Under the pieces are notes generated by a model. That model searched no databases, was not told the DNA's origin, and worked only from the letters and a program-made list of their open reading frames with translations. A program made the position numbers and the translations under genes. DNA of 64,000 bases from Anastrepha obliqua (taxonomy: Eukaryota > Arthropoda > Insecta > Diptera > Tephritidae): the NCBI RefSeq assembly GCF_027943255.1, contig NC_072893.1, forward strand, positions 22,776,001-22,840,000, in the 5' to 3' direction. Numbering within the stretch: position 1 is the first letter of the stretch; each line of letters opens with the position of its first letter. Shown here in pieces: positions 53,345 to 64,000 of the stretch.

Positions 53345-53868
53345 AACCGCTTACACGATTTTGGCCTAGTTTAACAAAGCGCGCCAGTAGTTTCTTTCTT
53401 GTGCTAACCGGCGCCAAGTGGACACACCAAGTGAAGTCAAGTTCTTCTTCACCTGATCTTTCCAATGCAGAGAAGGTCTTCCTCTTCCTCTGCTACCCCC
53501 ATCTGGTACCGCATCGGAGCGTTTGTATCCATTCGAACGACATGACCCAGCCAACGTAGCCGCTGGATCTTTATTCGCTGGGCTATGTCTATGTCATTAT
53601 TCCATCGCCTACGATATTCGCTTTCGCCAACGTGCAAAATTCCAATCTTCCGCAGAATCTTTCTCTCAAACACTTCAAGCGATGCCTCATCGGATGTTGT
53701 CATCGTCCACGCTTCTGCGCCATACGATAGGATGGGAATGATGAGAGTCTTGTAGAGTGTTAGTTTTGTACGTTGAGAGAGGACTTTACTACTCATTTGC
53801 CTACTTAGTCCAAAGTAGCACTTGGGCACAAAATCGATTCTCCGTTGGTTTTCAAGGCTTACGATCAC
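53345..53868 (-). pseudogene. Non-LTR reverse transcriptase C-terminal region (RTE-like)
   Basis: On the minus strand: MSSKVLSQRTKLTLYKTLII, PILSYGAEAWTMTTSDEASL, EVFERKILRKIGILHVGESE, YRRRWNNDI, IKIQRLRWLGHVVRMDTNAP and MRYQMG. A frameshift near 53450-53480 leads to GGSRGRGRPSLHWKDQVKKN, LTSLGVSTWRRLAQERNYWR and ALLN-stop. This thumb/tail region (LRWLGHVxRM, RGRPxxRWxD, WRxxAQxR) is found in RTE-related and similar APE-type non-LTR elements. Palm and endonuclease are absent. After the stop comes (GATAAGATCAAGAA)-like sequence; no clear tail. Confidence 0.8.
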
Positions 53869-54380
53869 ATGCGGTTTTCCCGACCCGGAGATGGGATAGT
53901 TTTTCTTGTTAACATAGCCGTAGAGATAAAAATAAGCTTTGAGAGGAAAGATGGTGCTGACTTCTTTAAAAAAAAACTCACTCTTTGACCCTACACAACG
54001 TTGATTTTGAAAATAAGTTTACAATATTTCCCAACGTTGTTAAAACGTATAGCGATTTATTTCTTCTTACTGCCATTTGGACTTAGATTAGGTTGAGTTA
54101 GGTTAGGTTAGGTTGCGTGCCTGTCATCCGACACTTAGAATAGTCGCATTGTGATACCACTGCAGCTCGTCCTTTATGCTCCTTAGTCTTCTTTGAACCA
54201 ACCTGTAGATTTAATGGATTTTGTTAATTTCGGCAACCCTTTTTGAGAGATCTTTTTAATGCTGTCAAGAAAGGCAAATAAGAAGAACGTGGTAAGCCTT
54301 CTTCTGTATAGAGCAATGCATGTAGACAGGAGGTTCCACGAATTCCTTTATTTCAATGGCTTGACAGCTTCGAAAAAAGA
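53869..54380. other. Non-coding stretch with GTTAG repeats
   Basis: TTAGGTTGAGTTAGGTTAGGTTAGGTT-type sequence at about 54087-54113, followed by a segment (TGTGATACCACTGCAGC) whose counterpart TTGTGATGCCATACAG lies near 57340 after another AGGTTAGGTTAGG. This suggests a shared transposon untranslated region. Confidence 0.4.
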
Positions 54381-55275
54381 TATATAAAAAAAAAGAAAAA
54401 TGAAAATAAATAAATAAAAAAAATTAAAATTAAAAAATTAAAAAAAAACATAAACAAACAAAAAAAATTATAAAAAAAATAATAAAAAAAATAATAAAAA
54501 AAATAATAAAAAAAATAATAAAAAAAATAATAAAAAAAATAATAAAAAAAAAATAATAAAAAAAATAATAAAAAAGATAATAAAAAAAAAAAATAAAAAA
54601 AAATAAATAAAAAATAAATAAATAAAAAAAATAACTAAACAAATAAATAAAAAATAATAATAAAAACAAAGAAAAAACAAAATACAAAAAAAAAATTAAA
54701 ATTAAAAAAGTAATTAAACAAGAAAAATAAAAGAATTAAAAAAAAGAAAAATTAAAAAAAAAAGAAAAATTAAAGAAAAGGAAAAATTAAAAAAAAAGAA
54801 AAATTAAAAAAAAACGAAAAATTAAAAAAAAAGTTTAAAAATAAGAATAAAAATTAAATAAATATTAAGAATATAAACTGAAAAAATAATAATAAAACCA
54901 ACCAACCAGCCCAACCAAAAATAAAAAATAAAAAAATAATAAAAAATAATAATAAAAAAAATTAAAATTAAAAAGTAATTAAAAAAGAAAAATAAAACAA
55001 AACAAAAAAAGAAAAATAAAAAAATTAATAAAAGATAAATAAAACACCTAAAAAAAAATAAGAATAAAAAATAAATAAACAAAAAAAAAAGATATAGTAT
55101 ATTAGATATATAAAAGAAATAAATATAACAAAAAAATAAAAAAATTAAAAAAAGTTTAAAAAAATAAAAAAAAAGAAATTAAAAAAATAATTAAAAACAA
55201 ATTAAAAAAAAAACATAAAAAAAAATAAAAATAAAATTTAAGCAAAAAAAAAAAAAACTAAATAAAAGCATTAAA
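54381..55275. repeat. A-rich island
   Basis: AAAATAATAAAAA units (54465-54590), AAAAATTAAAAAAAAAGAAA units (54735-54835) and, at about 54897-54920, CCAACCAACCAGCCCAACC, which resembles the tail of the non-LTR family at 31850 and 45270. No gene. Confidence 0.88.
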
Positions 55276-57044
55276 AAAAGAGTCATTTCGTGGTACCTCC
55301 AATCTAATTGCAAGCCTTCCTATTTGTATCATTGCACCCCTATCGTAGTTCTCATATCGTGTATTATAAGATTCAGTAGCGATATTGTGCGGGCGTGTTT
55401 CCATTCTGGCCAAGTTTACCTGCTTATTTGGCAAAAAGGTTCATTTCGACTTACTGTCAATATTTCCAGCGGGAAAAAACTGACACTTTCAAGGTAACGC
55501 AGGATTCAAAACAAAAAAAAATACTATATGGTCAACCCTCAGAATATCTCCCTAGAATATTTCCCTCTAGGCTATCCATTTATGAGACTTAAAAATATGT
55601 GATGATCTGTTGTTGGGTCGGCAGCTTTAGATCATCAGCGCAGGGACTGGAAGGTAATTCAAAAATCACTGAGCAAATTGCCAGCTAATTTAGATTCATA
55701 ATAATATTGAATGATTCTTTTTGAATATTTCCAAATTCTTTTTTTTATTCTCTTAATTTCCAAAAGCTATTGCAACTTGAGCACATACACCGCCTAGACT
55801 GCAACATTCAGAGAAATTAATCCAAATTCGATTTGCGCTTGCGAGGCCAATTGTGCGCTCGTGCATACTTAGCCATCTACGTCATTCCACTCGGCACAGT
55901 AGTTGCAAATTACTAACGAAAGCAATCAAGCTATTTTTAGCTTTTCCTAATAAAAACAAGCGATGACACCAGCTCTGCGTCTCAGCGTTCGATAGTTGGT
56001 GCTCCATAAAAACGCTATAAATCTGAAGCATAACTTTTACTACTCCTGCATGTGCACATTTTCATTTCATTTTAGCTTTTACTTACATTGCATACACACA
56101 CACTAACTCACATACGAATACTCTTTCTTGTATATTTGCTGCGCTGCGTCAAATCCAGTCTGGTCCATTGGCTACGTTGGCTAGTTAGCCGGCCGGCCAC
56201 ATGTGGCGTTTGCGTGTGCTCGTGCCAACTTGAACAACAACAACAAACATTGTTGGATTAATAGCTGAGACTATTGTGATGATGCTTTTGTTTACTTAAT
56301 ACTTAAATTGTGTGTGTATATGGGTGTATGGGTATGTGTTTATTGCAGGAGTCTGTTTGCAGCTGCTCTTTTTTGAGTGAAAACTATTTCGAAAAGCAGC
56401 GCGAGCTATAGCTGAAATAATTACAAATTATTGGAAATCCGTTCGTACACATTTATGTATATATACGTATGTGTGTGTGTGGGTATGTATGGGCCACTCC
56501 TCTGTATCGATTTGGTGGTCATTCAACCCGTTTTTGTTTTTTGTTTTTCTAATCGAAGGCAATTCAAAGTGCAACGTTGCTCTATATTCAAGCCGGCCAA
56601 GCCTCAAAGTGAAGCAGAAGTCCACGTAATCATATCTTACATATGTATCTGTGCACACCTAACCACTACCAGATGTCATCCCCAATTTGGACTGCAAACA
56701 TACTTATATACTGGTATGTATGTATGTATGCACGATATGTATGATAGTTAGGTTTATTATAACAATTTTTCTGCCGTTATTTAATAACAGCATATCCACT
56801 TTCGTTTTATTTGTATATATTTGCCCCAAATCGACTGTTTACACTTTTTCAGGTATATTTGTGGCGTGAGTACAGGGTGGTACAAATTTTAAAAATGAAA
56901 TTTTGTTGAAGTCGGTCATCATCAAGTAGCGATTACAGCACAGGGTGAGCTTTAGCTTCGTTCGCAATCCTCTTCCGATATGCACGGTTCATAGCAATAG
57001 ACTTTCAGCTCCTAACTCGTCGATTTTTCAGATCGGCTATGACT
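55276..57044. other. Non-coding stretch
   Basis: TG/CATA microsatellites near 56310-56335, 56455-56490 and 56712-56735. No gene recognised. Confidence 0.4.
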
Positions 57045-57227
57045 TGGTGTGGTGTGCCTCTTGATGTTGTTCCACAAATGGAAGTTTCAAGCCGACTTTG
57101 AACGGCAGATATTTTTATGAGGAAATGTTTTTCTTAATTTTGGTGTTTCACCGAGATTCGAACCGACGTTCTCTCTGTGAATTGTGAATGATAGTCACGC
57201 ACCAACCCATTCGGCTACGGCGGCCGC
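57045..57227 (-). mobile_element. tRNA-derived SINE, copy 3
   Basis: On the minus strand: GCCGCCGTAGCCGAATGGGT (A box), GACTATCATTCACAATTCAC, a B box GGTTCGAATCTC at about 57152-57163, GTGAAACACCAAAATTAAG, then CTCATAAAAATATCTGCCGT, CAAAGTCGGCTTGAAACTTC, CATTTGTGGAACAACATCAA and GAGGCACACCACACC. It has more 3' body than copy 1. The segment between the head and CTCATAAAAATATC is shorter than in copy 1, so copies differ by internal deletions. Confidence 0.87.
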
Positions 57228-58935
57228 CACTTACGCGAACTTACGTATACCTACTCCATTAAAGTAGGTTAGGTTAGGATAAATGGCTGCCCAATGAGGG
57301 TTCATTGAGGGTTCACTCACCCAAAGAATCAAATTCGTCCATTGTGATGCCATACAGAGGAAAAAGAGAGGGGTGAAAAACAAAAACCGAAAGGGGTGAA
57401 GGAAGAAGGAGGACGACGACCAAACGGTGCTTAATTACGTTAACTTTTTAAACCTGTAACAATATATCCGCAGGTATAACAAAAAAGTAAGAACTCAGAT
57501 ATCTGAAGCTTAGCCCGACGTGAGTAGGACAGCTGCGGAGCAGCGTTCGTTTTCTAAACAGCTTCTGTAGAAAGGACTTGAGGCAATCCCACGTCTCGCC
57601 ACACGGACACCTGACAGACCATGCACCGTAAGGATCTCCACTCTGCGATTTCAGGCCTCTTCTATTCGCAACTTGCCTGCTCGCTATTTTTATGCTTGGC
57701 GAAAAGAAGAGGCCTTTCGTTAGCCTCAGAAGTTTCTTCGATTGCCTCCGATGTACCCGTGGCCAAAAAATGTTCACCTAAATTTTATCCTTTGAATTTA
57801 TTTATTTAAAATTTTATAAAAAAAACTATACAAATTCAAAAAAATTGTTTACCTAGATCCTTTGAATGTATTTATTTATTTATTTGAAGTGACTTAAAAT
57901 TCTAGTTAATTTTTGTTTAAAAAGATTGAAATTTTGAAGAAAAATTTAGGAGTTTGTAATAATTTTGTGCCACTAGCACTAAATTTTCAACTAAGTGTAA
58001 AATCGAACGAACTGCAACTGTGATTATCTGGCGACACTTCTCTTAAGGACAAACCTCGAACAGACATTCTGGATTCACTTCAATACACATACGTATATTG
58101 CATCATAGACGGATCCAAGATAGATGAGGATTTCGATCTTAAATCAGAAGTACAAGTTGCACTGACAGCTGCAATTCGCCGACTGGGCAACGGCTTGAGT
58201 TATGTTGACTTTGAGGGCTTCGGTCGCTTTCGGCTTACTGACATAGATCTGCAATTTTAAAAAATCCTACAAGAAGTAGTCAAATTGCACAATCTTAGTA
58301 ACCTTGCCCCCAAATTTTTCATAGTAACATTTTATCATCTGCCCATGCTGATGAGCTGTTCTACTTCTCACTGTGATTTGGCACCCCAGTGACTGAATAA
58401 TAAACAACCGATTGGCAGACATCGTCAAAACAGCATGACAACCTCGAAACGCCCTATCAACGTTTGGAATATTTCATAACATTTTTGTTTCTTACTAAAA
58501 TAGTTCCCACCATGCAACCAAACGAAATGTAAACCAGGTGCTGAATGACCGACCAGCAACTAATGTGAGCAAAATATCTTAAAAGCGAGGATATCCATGT
58601 CGCACGCTGGCATGCAGTTTTTACAATTTCCTGCCCAGCTGGTTGTCAGCTACCAGATTGCTTACACAAATCACCTGAAATGGTGACAGTACAGCTGAGC
58701 AGCTGCTGCGACCGCTGTTGCTGTGGCACTTCCTTGTCCAGCCAGCAGCTACGATGTGCGGCAGAAAGTGCGAAAATTTCAATCATAAAGCGAAAAATGT
58801 GGATTTTTATGAACAAGTTTTAGGTTTATAAGTTTTAGCTGCGAAATATGCCAATGCTATTTTCACTTTCCTTATGCCTATTTTGTGTTATGCGGTTTTC
58901 TAAACATTTCGCATTTTGCGCATTTTTATTTGCAG
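57228..58935. other. Non-coding stretch before Rala exon
   Basis: 57264-57278 has AGGTTAGGTTAGG followed by a purine-rich segment; the rest shows no recognisable gene. It may be upstream intron of Rala. Confidence 0.4.
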
Positions 58936-59276
<341 letters not shown>

Positions 59277-59368
59277 TGAAATTAAACTAAAAGCATCAAA
59301 ATTCTCACAAATTTGCATACTGAATAGTTGGTTTTTTAACAATTTTTTCTTTTTTTAATAATTTCCAG

Positions 59369-59529
59369 GTCGTTTTAGATGGCGAAGAAGTACAAATAGA
59401 TATACTGGATACTGCCGGACAGGAGGACTACGCTGCCATCAGAGATAATTATTTTCGCAGTGGTGAGGGTTTCCTCTGTGTCTTCTCAATCACAGACGAT
59501 GAAAGCTTCCAAGCAACACAAGAATTCAG
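59369..59529 (+). CDS. Rala: Ras-like GTPase Ral-A, coding exon 2
   Basis: After a 95-bp intron (59274-59368, ending TTTCCAG) the frame resumes [25 protein letters not shown] (residues 65-69) is switch II, with the Gln needed for GTP hydrolysis; [20 protein letters not shown] and [14 protein letters not shown] follow. The exon ends at CAG/GTGAGT (59529/59530) inside an Arg codon (phase 2). So 104 residues of a protein normally about 200 long are here. The NKxD and SAK nucleotide-binding motifs, the polybasic tail and the CAAX box are not found in 59530-64000 and must lie to the right, so intron 2 is more than 4.4 kb and holds two transposons. Confidence 0.97.
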
Positions 59530-60436
59530 GTGAGTTCGAGCGCGCACACAACTCTGCATATGCAGTTACACTTGTACATATGTATGGGTGTATGTCTATA
59601 TGTATGCATGCACACATACACATGCACTCGTACTAATAGTTGGGGGCTCTTAAATGGTAATCACCATTCAGCCGCCAGCAGTTGCAGATATTTTCATCGG
59701 CTATTTTCAATTAGCCATCGGCGTTTGGTTACCGTTTAGCTGTTATTTGTTGGCTAAATTACAGTCGGCAAATTAGTGAAATGCGTTGGAGACTGTCATT
59801 TGATTACTGTGATTATTATTTGTAGCTGATGGTGATTATTTTCGGGGTTTCTTATTGTTGAGGCAACGGCTGCAATTTTCATGTTTCATGGTTTGCGGTG
59901 CGTGGCGGCGGCTTTTAGAAAACTTTAAGTGTTTCTATATAATAAAATTCACTGATTTGAATTTGTCTTCTGGTTTCACTTTTGACTGCTTATTGAGGTC
60001 AGGTGAAATCTGCTTAGCCTACAATGTGTACGGATTTAAAATGAATGAGGAAAGACAACTTGGCGGTGGATTCAAAATTAGTAAGCGGCGTAAAAGATGT
60101 TGTTTTCAAAGGAAAATGGCATTTAATATAATATTATTTTTTTTAATATTTGACTAACTCAAATTCTTACTGATACACTCTTCGGTGAATGTCTTAAATT
60201 TTAACGGCATTCGCCAAAAATTTTCTTCAAAAATTTTAAACTTTTTCTTCAAAAATTTGAAAATTTATAGTGCAGTAACTTCAAAAAATGGTAAAAGGCG
60301 ATTGGTTCTTCAAGTGGGACCCAGAAGCCAAGTAAGAGTCGATGCGATGAAGCCCAGAAGGTGTTAATCTACCTACAAAGCAGCAGAAGTGGTCGGGTGA
60401 TGGCAGTTTATTTCGCCATAGAAAAAATTGTAGCTG
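59530..60436. other. Rala intron 2, start
   Basis: TATG/CACA repeats at 59580-59625. No exon with the Ral continuation (EQI..., NKCD) found. Confidence 0.6.
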
Positions 60437-61257
60437 GTGTTTCACGTAGGAAGCAATAAATCGCTTTTAGCCTGGACAGACGACGCAGGGGGACTTTCAA
60501 ATCGTCAAAATGCCAAAAAGATTGGTCGAGGTCCAAATGTTGTGGATCTTTACGTTAAACAAGGTGCCTCCTATGGCTCAAACTACAAAGGCACAACTGC
60601 CATGGCTTTAATTCAAATTCTACCCTTTCAACAGAAAAAATTTAAGAAATGGCAAATGTTGCAGCCATTAAATCCACTATTCGAGGGCTATTTCAAAAGC
60701 CTCACATCTGAAGCACAAAAAATTACAAAAAAAAAAAACACTTTTGAATGAAAGATCGCCGCCTCGATTTTGCAAAGGACCACATGGCTTGGAGTTTTAT
60801 TACAAATAACGATCCCGGTGAATGGAAAAAATTAGTATTTAGTGACGAAAAGAAGTTCAATCTGGATGGGTCGGATGGATGCAAGGAGGAAAGATACCTG
60901 AGTCGGCATCACAGCCGTGAAGGTGGTGTTATGGTATGGGGAGCATTGTCGTACTATGGCGCGTTCGAATTGAAAAATTGAAAATTGCAGACTACAAAAT
61001 GACGGGGAAACAGCTATGAAGCTCTGTTGGAATCATCTTTTCCCGAGATTTGCGAAACATTTGGACCTATTAAGTGGATATTTCAACACACTTCAAGTGC
61101 GCTCAAAACTTGGATTGCGTCCCAACACGTTGAAGCTTTAGCATGACCACCGAATTCCTCAGATCTCAACATTATTGAAGATTTTTTATGAGGAGCTTTT
61201 CAACGTCAACGTATCTACGAAGTAATTTATAAACAGGGTGGGAGCACAAACTATTAA
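60437..61257 (+). pseudogene. Tc3-like transposase relic in Rala intron 2
   Basis: Pieces in order: IGRGPNVVDLYVKQGASYGS and NYKGTTAMAL (DNA-binding part), after a frameshift MKDRRLDFAKDHMAWSF and EWKKLVFSDEKKFNLDGSDG (first catalytic Asp in FSDEKKF), EERYLSRHHSREGGVMVWGA and LSYYGAFEL, then frameshifted GPIKWIFQ, KTWIASQHVEAL, PPNSSDLNIIEDFL (last catalytic region) and KQGGST at the end. VFSDEKKFNLDG and MVWGA are Tc1/Tc3 hallmarks. Internal deletions and stops show it is dead. I could not place its terminal repeats. Confidence 0.82.
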
Positions 61258-61471
61258 GCTTTAAATAATAACTGTAAAAAAATGTCCTTTATTTGCTATT
61301 ATTTTTTCTTAATTAGTGCCTCTTTTCAAGTGAACCAATAAATCAAGCGCAGTAGTCCAACTACTGAAGTTTTACTGCTGCAAAATACCGTTAGGTGGAA
61401 AAATATTTTGATGCATGTTTATTTTCGAGAAAAGCACAGTCTTCACTTGAACTATCGAAACCCTTGGATTA
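61258..61471. other. Intron spacer between two transposons
   Basis: Nothing recognised; ends with the TA target site of the mariner (61470-61471). Confidence 0.5.
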
Positions 61472-62766
61472 CGAGGGGTGCCTTTTATATGTCGGGATTT
61501 GGCAACCCTGGTGTTGCAACCTGGCAACTGACAGCTGTATCGCAAAGTTTGACATTTTTTGGCTTTTACGTACTCAGAACGTTTTGAAATACTAGCGCTA
61601 TTTGTGTTGTTTACAGTAACTTAAAAGATTCATCTGGGTCCAAAAGTGGAATTAAATCGGGAGCATTTTCGTGCGATTATTTTTTACAACTTTCGACGTG
61701 GATTAACTCAGCAACATTGCATGGATGAACTTAATTCATTTTTTGGCGATGAAGCTCCATCAAGGACCAGTGTTTATCGATGGTATGGTGAATTCAATCG
61801 TGGTCGTAGTTCACTCCAAGACGAATTTCGTGAAGGTCGTCCAAAATCAGTTGTTGTTCCGAAAACCATTGATGCTGTGCGCGAACTGATATTGCAAGAT
61901 CGTCATGTGACCTATCGTGAGATTGAGACAATCTTAGGCGTTAGTGGGACCAGCATACATTCAATATTGCATAAACATTTGACTGTCAAAAACATTTGTT
62001 CGCGTTGGATCCCACACAATTTGTCAATCGCTCAAAAACAGGCTCGTGTCGATTGGTCGAAGGAAATGCTCAAAAAATACGATCGCGGGGCTTCGAAACA
62101 CGTCTATGACATCGCGACAGGTGATGAATCATAGATTTACGCGTATGAGCCCGAAAGTAAACAGCAGTCGACTGTATGGGTGTTTCAAGATGAGCCAAAT
62201 CCAACAAAAGTTGTTCGCGCACGAAGCACTTCCAAGCAAATGGTCGCCTATTTTTTCGGAAAAACTGGACATGTCGCAACCGTACCACTAGAACAACGCA
62301 GAACAGTAAATTCTGAGTGGTACACAACCATTTGTTTGCCAGTTGTCTTCGAAGAAATTAGGAAAACCAATCGCCAAAGACGGATCACTCTTCACCAGGA
62401 CAATGCGAGCTCTCACACATCGGCTCAAACAACTGCATTTTTGAGCACCCAAAACAACATCGAATTAATGGGTCATCCGCCGTATAGTCCTGACTCGGCA
62501 CCGAGTGACTTCTTTTTATTCCCGTACGTAAAAAACAAACTGAGAGGTCAAAGTTTTTCGACACCTGAAGAAGCGGTTGCGGCATTCAGAATGCATGTTT
62601 TGGAGGTACCTCATTCAGAGTGGCAAAAGTGCTTCGACAATTGGTTCAAACGCATGCAAAAGTGTATAGATCTTCATGGAGAATATTTTGAAAAACAACA
62701 AAGTGATTTTCGATGATTAAAATTTGTTTTTGTTCTCTAATCCCGACATATAAAAGGCACCCCTCG
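61472..62766 (+). mobile_element. mariner transposon, full length (1295 bp), in Rala intron 2
   Basis: Terminal inverted repeats of about 28 bp: CGAGGGGTGCCTTTTATATG at 61472 and its reverse complement ending at 62766 (CATATAAAAGGCACCCCTCG). TA duplications at 61470-61471 and 62767-62768. Length and structure are those of a complete mariner. It lies in the same direction as Rala, so it is in the sense orientation of the intron. Good TIR identity and nearly intact frame indicate recent insertion. Confidence 0.97.
61646..62716 (+). pseudogene. mariner transposase, near-intact with one nonsense codon and a GTG in place of the start
   Basis: Reading 61646-62716 gives 356 codons plus a stop in one frame. 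The N-terminal half (ELNREHFRAIIFYNFRRGLT, TSVYRWYGEFNRGRSSLQDE, VTYREIETILGVSGTSIHSI, WIPHNLSIAQKQARVDWSKE) is the paired HTH region plus the WVPHxL-type linker. Catalytic residues: Asp160 in TGDES, Asp252 in LHQDNASSH, Asp288 in YSPDSAPSDFF. I count 35 residues between the last two, one more than the usual D34D. Codon 163 is TAG (62132-62134) where mariners have Trp (DESWIY). The first codon is GTG where ATG is expected, so initiation is also lost. No frameshift. Function is therefore lost by only two point changes, besides the possible extra residue. Confidence 0.95.
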
Positions 62767-64000
62767 TACTAGACCAAATACAGTTGCTTTAATAAACATT
62801 TCATTCCATACAAATTATTGCATCTACTCGAGTGAACCGGACTGTATACGTGTTTTTTTCTCCCCGTTTTATAATGCCTTGAAGGCATTTTATGCTAACA
62901 GTTAAAAATAATCTTGTATTATATAAATGACTCTAATTTTTATGTGCAACTAATTTTTAATTTGTTTTACTTTAAATGAAATTTTAATTTTTCTTTACAT
63001 TTGATTGAAATATCTGACTGTGGAAAGGGAAATGCAACTGCGATTTATTTGCGCCAAAAAACTTTTTATTTCATTGAAAATTTTTCATTGCATATGTTTC
63101 ATGCCGACACGCCTATTATTTCGCGGCCAACTGTGTGTACAAATACCCTTTTACGACTCGCTGAAGGCTCGTTAGATGTGCCTTAAACAGCCTATGGGCC
63201 CTTTTTGAACACTCCCAAGAATTCTCACTTTGATAGAGAAAATGTTGCCACACATTTCTAATGAAATGCTTTCGGTTTTTGTTTGTTGTTTGTTTTTGTA
63301 TTTCAAACGCCAATGCGCCACGAAATGTTACCTGTTGCCACATCATTTTTTCAGCCCTGGCCGTTGTTGTGGCAACATTTGCCAACGCAGAGGGTAAACT
63401 TATGTCACGTGATTTGTTATGCACCCTCGCCCGGTGGCGCGTGAAACCATGTCCAAAACTCTAACAAAAAATGTAAGTTTCATATCAAACCATTGTAGTT
63501 GTGAACGGTATTTATTGCGTGGCTGTGGAAGCAAACGCACCTGCCGCCCATTACCAGGCGTTTAAAAATGTTTTGCCTGAACTTTGGTAGCTTTGACTGT
63601 ACGGCGCGCCGAGTTGACGCCGCAGCACAGTGGATCAATAAGGAATGAGCCTAATACAAGAATATGTACGTGTGTGTGTGTGTGTCTTCATATGCGGAAG
63701 TTATGCAAACATTCGATGTGTTTACGTGACATGCCGACATTAAGGTCGACGCCGTCAATCTACCGACAAGGCTTCTCGTCCTGCTACTGACTTTGGCCCT
63801 TTGCTACTGGTGCTGGTGCTGGTGCAGGTAGCTTTTTGTGTAAATTATAGCAGTTTTATGGGTTTAAAGGTGTGGCGTTTTTGTTTTTTAGATGCGAAAA
63901 GAGTAAGGGAACATATCAGAGACATTAATGAGGCCAAAAGCTAATTGTAGTTGAAAGGCTCAGAAAAAAATTAAGTAATTACGAAAATAAACAACGAGAT
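62767..64000. other. Rala intron 2, continuing beyond the window
   Basis: No Ral exon recognised. A TG microsatellite lies at 63668-63686 and a GGTGCT repeat at 63806-63826. No other gene. Confidence 0.5.

Noticed and set aside
54087..54113. TTAGG-like repeats, possible telomere sequence
   Set aside because: Only a few imperfect AGGTT units, inside the window and paired with a similar block near 57265; flies lack TTAGG telomeres. More likely a transposon untranslated region.
54430..54687. Minus-strand open frame of repeated FFII units
   Set aside because: Made by AAAATAATAAAAA simple repeats read in reverse; no start context, no non-repeat residues.
57448..57777. 109-codon minus-strand frame
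   Set aside because: No motif recognised; the + strand has an equally long competing frame. It could be a transposon untranslated region, but I cannot support a call.

Overview
This window looks like gene-poor, repeat-rich DNA from a higher fly. A tephritid-type fruit fly is my best guess (inference). The basis is that two spliced exons encode a Ral GTPase with the Drosophila-type start and splicing, and that the transposon families (mariner, Tigger-type, hAT, Tc3-like, CAA-tailed jockey-like and RNase H-bearing non-LTR elements, Helentron-like pieces and a tRNA-derived SINE) are those usual in dipterans. Only two cellular genes can be supported: the first two coding exons of Rala (59121-59529, + strand, continuing beyond the window) and one intact tRNA-Arg(TCG) gene (38744-38816, - strand). 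Almost every other open frame is a transposon remnant or chance.

Layout. 1-2.4 kb: end of a TIR element, a possible untranslated first exon, and a satellite whose units contain palindromes. 4.5-8.2 kb: endonuclease fragment of Helentron/non-LTR type, three tRNA-like SINE pieces, an RNase H fragment, and a Helentron-like non-autonomous element carrying a minisatellite. 9-10.8 kb: decayed hAT with a nested short retroposon. 13.0-14.1 kb: fold-back element with ~0.47 kb arms and a 4-bp target duplication. 14.7-18.5 kb: A-rich modular satellite holding an internally deleted Tigger/pogo-type element. 19.8-29.3 kb: a graveyard of nested non-LTR copies with two related TIR elements in opposite orientation. 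31.4-34.3 kb: RNase H and zinc-knuckle tails of further non-LTR copies.

35.4-45.3 kb: very A-rich islands, the tRNA gene, a 0.5 kb mariner deletion derivative flanked by a 160-bp direct duplication, and a 0.45 kb A/T palindrome. 48.0-49.6 kb: T/G-rich modular repeat. 50.9-53.9 kb: two Tc1/mariner-superfamily remnants, a jockey tail and an RTE-like reverse transcriptase tail. 54.4-55.3 kb: A-rich island. 57.0-57.2 kb: SINE. 58.9 kb to the end: Rala, whose second intron holds a Tc3-like relic and an almost intact 1295-bp mariner.

I found no operon-like or defence-like gene system. The interesting content is transposon biology: nested insertions with readable target duplications, a short CAA-tailed retroposon that seems to share its tail with the jockey-like element, palindromic satellites, and strand-asymmetric A-rich islands that contain the 3' ends of one non-LTR family.
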